Assembly (NCBI GenBank): GCA_951802425.1
Contig: OX637806.1
Span: 1,426,001 to 1,490,000 of the forward strand
From: Clavaria fumosa
Lineage: Eukaryota; Basidiomycota; Agaricomycetes; Agaricales; Clavariaceae
Length of the DNA stretch: 64,000 nucleotides
Direction of reading: 5' to 3'
Part shown: positions 58,640 through 64,000 of the stretch, one piece after another
How the letters are laid out: every line of letters begins with the position of its first letter
Position numbering within the stretch: the stretch's first letter is position 1
Made by a program: the position numbers and the translations under genes
The notes under the pieces: model-generated
Seen by the model: only the letters and a program-made list of their open reading frames with translations
Told to the model about the DNA's origin: nothing
Database searches by the model: none

Positions 58640-60250
58640 TTGGAAGCTGCGACCCTTGCCATTTGCCAAACTGGATTCCCAGACACTTAGAAAGAAGAAC
58701 TTGCCAGAACCCCTAGGCCTCACAGACAGGCATAAACAACATCGCTTTTTCACCCTCCAATACATCAATTGCCAAACACCGGTACCAATACCATGCTGCA
58801 ACTCCCAGGATGGACGTCCCCCAAGGAGTACTGTCTACTGCTCCATAGAAAGACAGTTTATCAAAACAGAACCCTGGTCCTCAAGAGAGATCCGTGAGCA
58901 GAAGCTCTACCCAGAATACTTTCCCACCGAGTTTCCCGTGCTACTTACCGCCACCCTCAACTGAGAAATCTTCCATCAGGCTACTGAAGGCCTGACAATA
59001 GAGGACATTGAAAACGTCGAGTCCCCGCCAAGAACGCCCTTGCCCACTCCTCCTGCACGAAACCCTACCTATGCCAATGCTGCAGTTCAGACTGACACTG
59101 CTGAGCCCGAACCCAGAACTGACCATTACTTATGAGTACGCATGCCCAGTGCGTGGCTCCTTGTTGACACCAGTCGCAACCCACCCCGACTCACCTCCTG
59201 GTCGCCCATCAACCCCTGAGTCTACCCTGGTGCCTGGCCTCAGCCTGCTTCGGATATTGGACGAAGTCTTCAGGATGCCCTCAATCAGCTCCACACACTT
59301 GCTGCCTCTCACGACCCTTGCCCTCCCCATAGCACTCAATCCCCCATCACCTCGAGCTCCCTCTCCCCCTCCACAGTCTCCTCTGTCTCCTTCACCTCAG
59401 ATTCCATGGAACTCCCAGACATTAATGATGAAATCTTCGGATACGATGTCTAGCAGATTCTCTATTGCCCCCTTCAATGGGAGTAAGATTGCTTACTGGA
59501 CCTTTGTCCAACAACTTAACATTTCTTTCTTGCAGAAACTGAAAGGTTTAATACAGACCTGAAACGAATTCTCTTTACCTTGAACCAGATGCGTGGAGGC
59601 TATGCCGGAGACTGGGCGAATTCCGTGGTTGAGAAAATAGTTGCAAACCCTGCTTTGTGCCCCACCTGGACTGTCTTCAAGGGGAGGATGGATGCCGAGT
59701 TTGCTGACTTGGTGGAAAAGGAAAACACTTACCTTAGGCTTGGAAAGCTTAAGCAGGGTAAGCGACTGGTCAATGAGTTTCTAACAGAGTTCGACCAGCT
59801 AGTTGCAAAGGCCAAACTCTTGGAGGAAACTCATGGGGATCTCCTGTCAGGACCCATTCATTTTTCCCCTACCCAAACCAACTCTACCAGCATCTACGAG
59901 CCTCCCGACGAGCCTCTACAACTTCGCGAGCCCTTATACACAGCTCCGGAACCCGCTATCCCCTTCCAAAAACCTCTCCAACCTCCCCAGCACTCACACG
60001 ACACTCGCCACCACCATACCATACTCGCAACGCCTCCTACTACTTCACCCCACGCACACACCCCATCCAGACCCACCAATTCCATGCGCGACATGCCGTT
60101 GCACGTCTTCTTCCGCCAGCATGTGACTTGCCACATGCCACCCCCGGCGCTACCGCTACCAGCACCAATACATTACCAGCGTTACAGCCGTTACTTGCGT
60201 TACCAGCATTACCCACGTGACTTCCCGCCCATAGGTCACCTACATCACTA
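58640..60250 (+). pseudogene. Degenerate gypsy gag fragment
   Basis: Two frames together give a gag-like core: FSIAPFNGSKIAYWTFVQQL (59458-59520), then ETERFNTDLKRILFTLNQMR (59530-59590), WANSVVEKIVANPAL and NEFLTEFDQLVAKAKLLEE (to about 59830). A frameshift lies near 59530. Pro/Thr/His-rich sequence precedes and follows it. No LTR is paired with it in the window; a solo remnant is likely. Confidence 0.6.
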
Positions 60251-60435
60251 GCGTCACCCATGTGATCACTCTTATGACCTCGCAAGCTTAACACTCAAAT
60301 GCACCACCAACGGTCAGCTGTATGTACACTTCAAATTATGCTTCCCTTCTTCTCCCCAATCGTCTATAACTACTTCACTTATGATCCGAGAATCCCTCAG
60401 TAGTTATAGATACATATATATTTATTTAACTAGGA
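60251..60435. other. Short spacer before the LTR
   Basis: AT-rich spacer with no gene recognised. Confidence 0.4.
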
Positions 60436-61331
60436 TGTGACCTGTGACAGGTCATCTTCGCGACCTTACCTATGCATTCCCAACCCCTCGCAACCTTAGT
60501 AGAACATGCGCACAGTCACTCCCTGACTAGTTATACCCCATACTACTATATTCTCGTCACCTGGCGACCTCTGTACATTCCCTTTTCTGTTATACTCTCC
60601 ATATGCACATATATAAGTATAGCATGTACTTCTTGTATGGTAGACTTGATATTAATGCACATTGGTTTAAGCTTGAGGCCTTGACACCCTTTGAGCTTGG
60701 AACCATCATGATTGATAGGTCTTGTCTCACTTGGTGACCTCGACAACACCAAGACCACTTTGCTTCTCTTTACTTTCATCCTCCGTGCTCATACAACTCG
60801 CGTGCCTAAGTATTTCCTTTACTTTGTCTTGGTACTGACTTCTTCAAACCCTACAGGTTCTCCTGTCAGTTGGCAAAGTCATCGCCTTCACCAACACACT
60901 CTTAAACACTGTCGCGACTACCCGCAACTCTTCCAACATCGTCTCTTTCCTTCACCTCGTCTTTTTCTCTCTCACACTTCGTCAGTCAACTTCGCAACCT
61001 TCTCAGCATCACCTGTTTCTCCCACTTCGTTTATTCTTTTCTTCACACTTCGTCGGTTGACCTCGCGACCTTCTCAGCAACATCTCTTGTCTCCTCACTC
61101 ATCCCTTTCCATCCTACACCTCGTCTGCTGACTTCGCAACCTTCCTAGCAACGTCTCCTGTCTTGCTACTTGTCTGTTTCCATTCTTACATTTTCCCAGA
61201 CGTCTCCATGATCTTCCAGGACTGAGCATTTCGACTGTGCTCAACAGTTGATTGGTATTAGCGAGTTTCCAGGACTGGTCACCAACAAGTCAACCTCCGG
61301 TATCACTTTCGAGACGGGACAAGCCCTAACA
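60436..61331 (+). repeat. Probable 5' LTR of element D (about 896 bp)
   Basis: It starts TGTGACCTGTGACAGGTC and ends CCCTAACA, 54 bases before the gag ATG. It contains repeated CTTCGCAACCTTC and ACCTCG words. Its partner LTR is outside the window, so the ends are inferred from the TG/CA rule and position. Confidence 0.6.
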
Positions 61332-61385
61332 TAATATCAAGTCTGCCCCTCACCCCACCACTCAACACCTGGATAACACCCTATT

Positions 61386-63371
61386 ATGTCTTCCAGTCAC
61401 ACTCCTCCCCAACCAACCACTCATCACTTCCAGACATGCACAGGTAGCTGCGCGATCACTCCAATGATTTTGGAGACTACTCGTGAGCCACCTACCACCG
61501 TTCAAGAGCAACCTGCATCCATTGTTCAATCACAGCCCGAAGAACCCGCCCAAATCGCACCTAGCCACGCTTTGTCCCCACATGAAGAAGCCGAGTCCCT
61601 CATGGAACAGTTCAGCTACCCACGCTTCGACCATCCTCATCACTGCACCTACCAAATCCTTAACAATACTCGCCGTCAGTATGAAACAGGGACCCTCGAT
61701 GAAGAACTAGCCTACCTCATTGAAACAATGAATCTCTATGAAGCCCTGGTTAGATTGACGGACAGATTCCATGCTAACCCGCAGAACCAGTTGTACGAGA
61801 GTCAGCGTCAGTACCCAGGAACCACTGACTGCGGAGTTCCCACTCCCCCTGACCTGGATACCCCCTCGCGACCTCCGAGACAGGTTCAACCCACTAGAGG
61901 ACCTCAAGATATGGGCCCGCTTTTCCAGGTCGCGGCACAATCTCTTCAGAATTTTGCGAATCCAGCTGCGCCCGATGAGCAACCAGCCATTGTCTCTAGG
62001 ATCCCAAGGTACACTGCCCCTCACAGTAGCTGGCCTACTTGGATGCAACCAGCCACTACTCCAAGCAGGGTGCTCCCTCGCGACCCTATAGGGACTGAAG
62101 CAATGCTTCAACCTGCCCCCCGCCTCAAGATTCCAGTCGAGCCCTTTTGTATTCCACAACCGGGAGCGCAACCAGTACCTCCGATCGAGATGTGACCAGC
62201 CTCTCGCCCCTCATCTCAGGCTGAAGCCCTGCAAGTCCCTCCGGTTCCCCCTATGCCTCCACACCTTGCCGCCGCACTTCGAGATGAGGCGCCTGGAACC
62301 CACCATCACCACTACTATTATCAGGCCCCTCCCTCCAAAGGACCATTGGCCTGAGACGCCTTCGCTCGAGAATCCAAGCTTGACACCAGGCGCCCTGAAC
62401 TGTTTAATGGTCGCGATCAGCGAAAATGGAAACCTTTCATCATGGAATGCCTTATGACTTTCTTTGCGAAACCCATAACCTTCCAGGGAGACCACGAGAG
62501 GGTTACTTTCGCTGCCTCTTACCTCATGGACACCGTGCAGAGCCACTACACCTCCCTCCTTCAATTCAATGCCAAACACCCAGCTCTACATTCCTGGGAA
62601 GGATTCATCCACGAGTTTGGAGTGGTTAACATGCAGATTGAAGCCAACCAAAACCTCCGTATGTTGCAGATGGGCAAAAACGAACATTTCTCAAACCACA
62701 TTATCCACTTCGAGTCTTTCGCCTTCGAATCCAACTGGAACTCAGCCACCCTTCAATCAGAACTCTACCGTTCATTGTCCACATGCATTAAAGAGGCCAT
62801 GAAAGTCATTCCGCAACCTACGATGTACCAAGAACTTCGAGATTTGGCCATGCAGATTGATCAGAGGCATTGGGAATATGAGAGTGAGACCCGCCGAACT
62901 CAATTCCACGCTAACCCTCCTGCTCCTCATCCCTCTGCTCAACAAGGCGGAAATTGCCCCTTGGCTCAACAAGGCGGAAATTGCAACTACCAAACGATGT
63001 CACGACCTTATCCCGCCACTGGCAATAATCCTACAACACCCTGACCAGCCACAGAAAACCCTGTGATTTCACCATGACCCGCCAATCCGCTTTGCCAGCC
63101 GAATCCGAATCTGCCCTATGTCCCCCTTAGCAATGAGGAATGAGAACGTCATCATCAGGGAAACCTCTGCATGAGATGTGGGAAGCCAGGACATTATAGC
63201 GCTGCTTGTCCCGACCGACAAGTAGCAGGACGAGCCATGTTTATGCTGGAGGAAGGAGAGGAAGACTTCCAGGAAGTGTATGAAGTCGAGGAAGAAGTGG
63301 AAGAGGATGTCGATGAACTGCACGAAGAGTTAAATGAGGAAGCGACTCAGGAACTTCCGGGGGAACTCTGA
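61386..63371 (+). pseudogene. gag of element D, broken by TGA codons
   Basis: One frame runs from ATG 61386 to 63371. Order: a Pro/Gln-rich N-terminus; helical segments (LDEELAYLIETMNLYEALVR); the gag core from about 62370 (KLDTRRPELFNGRDQRKW; FAASYLMDTVQSHYTSLL; FESFAFESNWNSATLQSELY); the zinc knuckle CMRCGKPGHYSAAC; and an acidic tail. In-frame TGA codons occur at 62193, 62352, 63042, 63075 and 63141. A 27-bp unit holding AACAAGGCGGAAATTGC is duplicated in tandem at about 62938-62990. Confidence 0.8.
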
Positions 63372-63406
63372 GTCATGACAAACCAACCCCCATACTCGCG
63401 CGGGCC

Positions 63407-63999
63407 ATGACTAGTCCCTCCTCTCCTCAGTTTCTTCATGACTTCTCTAATACTCCTATTGCTTCCCAGTCCTCCCAATCTTTCCTTATAAAGACACAAA
63501 TCCCAGATTTCGGCTCGACTCCCCTAAATACTCTTGTTGACTGTGGTGCATCAATGAATTTTATTGACTCTGTACTTGCGAACACCCGTCCAAACCTCCT
63601 AAAACCACTCCCACAACCCCTACCTCTCCAATACTTCGACGGAAGTTCCTCCAGTTCAAACATAACCCACTACATCCTCGCTAATACGAAATTCCCTGAC
63701 GATACTATCCAATCTATTAAGTTCCTCATCACCAAGACCCATCCACTCACTCCTGTCATTCTATGACTCGATTGGTTACGAACCTGGAACCCTAAAATTG
63801 ATTGGAACCAACCTCTCCCTTAGTTTTGGACAGACAGCCTGCTCCGCGACTATTCTCCTCACTATTTTGGACGCGAAACCCCCGAGTAAACCTCCTCCTG
63901 ACCTCGCGAGCTCAGCACCAAAACCTTCTAAACCTCTGCAAGTTCAATTGGTCAAGGCCACCATGCTTCGCCGTTTGGAGCAACAAGGAGAATTTATAG
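63407..63999 (+). pseudogene. Protease and start of pol of element D, broken
   Basis: The retropepsin domain has LVDCGASMNFID as the active site (Cys in place of Ser/Thr next to the catalytic Asp-Gly) and FLITKTHPLTPVIL, then a TGA at 63764 before LDWLRTWNPKIDW. A TAG near 63822 and further TGA codons follow before the window ends. Confidence 0.7.
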
Positions 64000-64000
64000 G

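Larger units (their letters stand above)
60436..64000 (+). mobile_element. Ty3/gypsy element D, 5' part (LTR, gag, protease), runs off the window
   Basis: A probable 5' LTR is followed by gag with a CCHC knuckle and by protease. The right edge cuts pol. The gag frame is interrupted by several TGA codons like those of elements B and C. Confidence 0.8.

Noticed and set aside
1..64000. tRNA or rRNA genes
   Set aside because: I looked for box-B-like GGTTCGA words and cloverleaf context and found no convincing tRNA; no rRNA sequence was recognised. A covariance-model search would be decisive.

Overview
The window is nuclear DNA of a filamentous basidiomycete, most likely an Agaricomycete. The genes are split by many short introns of about 41-82 bp with GT-AG (occasionally GC-AG) ends. 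Recognisable host genes have fungal architecture, and the repeats are Ty3/gypsy retrotransposons and short hAT-like elements. No species can be named from the sequence alone.

Layout. (1) 1-13.5 kb is a nest of Ty3/gypsy elements. Element A (plus strand, 3' end only) sits inside element B (minus strand, 5' LTR to near its 3' end), and B sits inside element C (minus strand). A and B belong to one family that carries an extra gene, antisense to pol, between pol and the 3' LTR. In A this gene can be read as five exons and encodes a protein with Zn2Cys6-type cysteine spacing. The LTRs of the same family carry CGG/CCG triplets phased every 10-11 bp. The pol and gag frames of B and C are broken almost only by TGA where CGA is expected. 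(2) 13.5-16.1 kb is a decayed ORF and gene-poor DNA. (3) 16.1-50.4 kb is a gene-dense host segment: ATG1 kinase, a ZZZ3-like SANT protein, a tandemly duplicated small gene, a single-pass membrane protein, TIMELESS/Tof1, PBDC1, a bZIP factor, a transaldolase-like protein lacking the Schiff-base lysine, a PHO13-type phosphatase, PIG-F/Gpi11, ribosomal proteins L34 and L31, a CFEM-type GPI protein, a multipass membrane protein and a long acidic repeat protein. (4) 50.4-64 kb is repeat-rich: three non-autonomous hAT-like elements with perfect 8-bp target duplications (one nested in another), simple repeats, a foldback-like element with 33-bp subrepeats, a gag remnant and the 5' part of another gypsy element (D).

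The host genes are housekeeping genes (autophagy initiation, replication-fork protection, ribosome, GPI anchor synthesis, metabolite repair) and form no evident pathway cluster. The most unusual candidate system is the retrotransposon family A/B: an antisense putative DNA-binding gene next to an LTR that carries a helically phased CGG array. All gene models were spliced by eye and checked for reading phase; none has transcript support.
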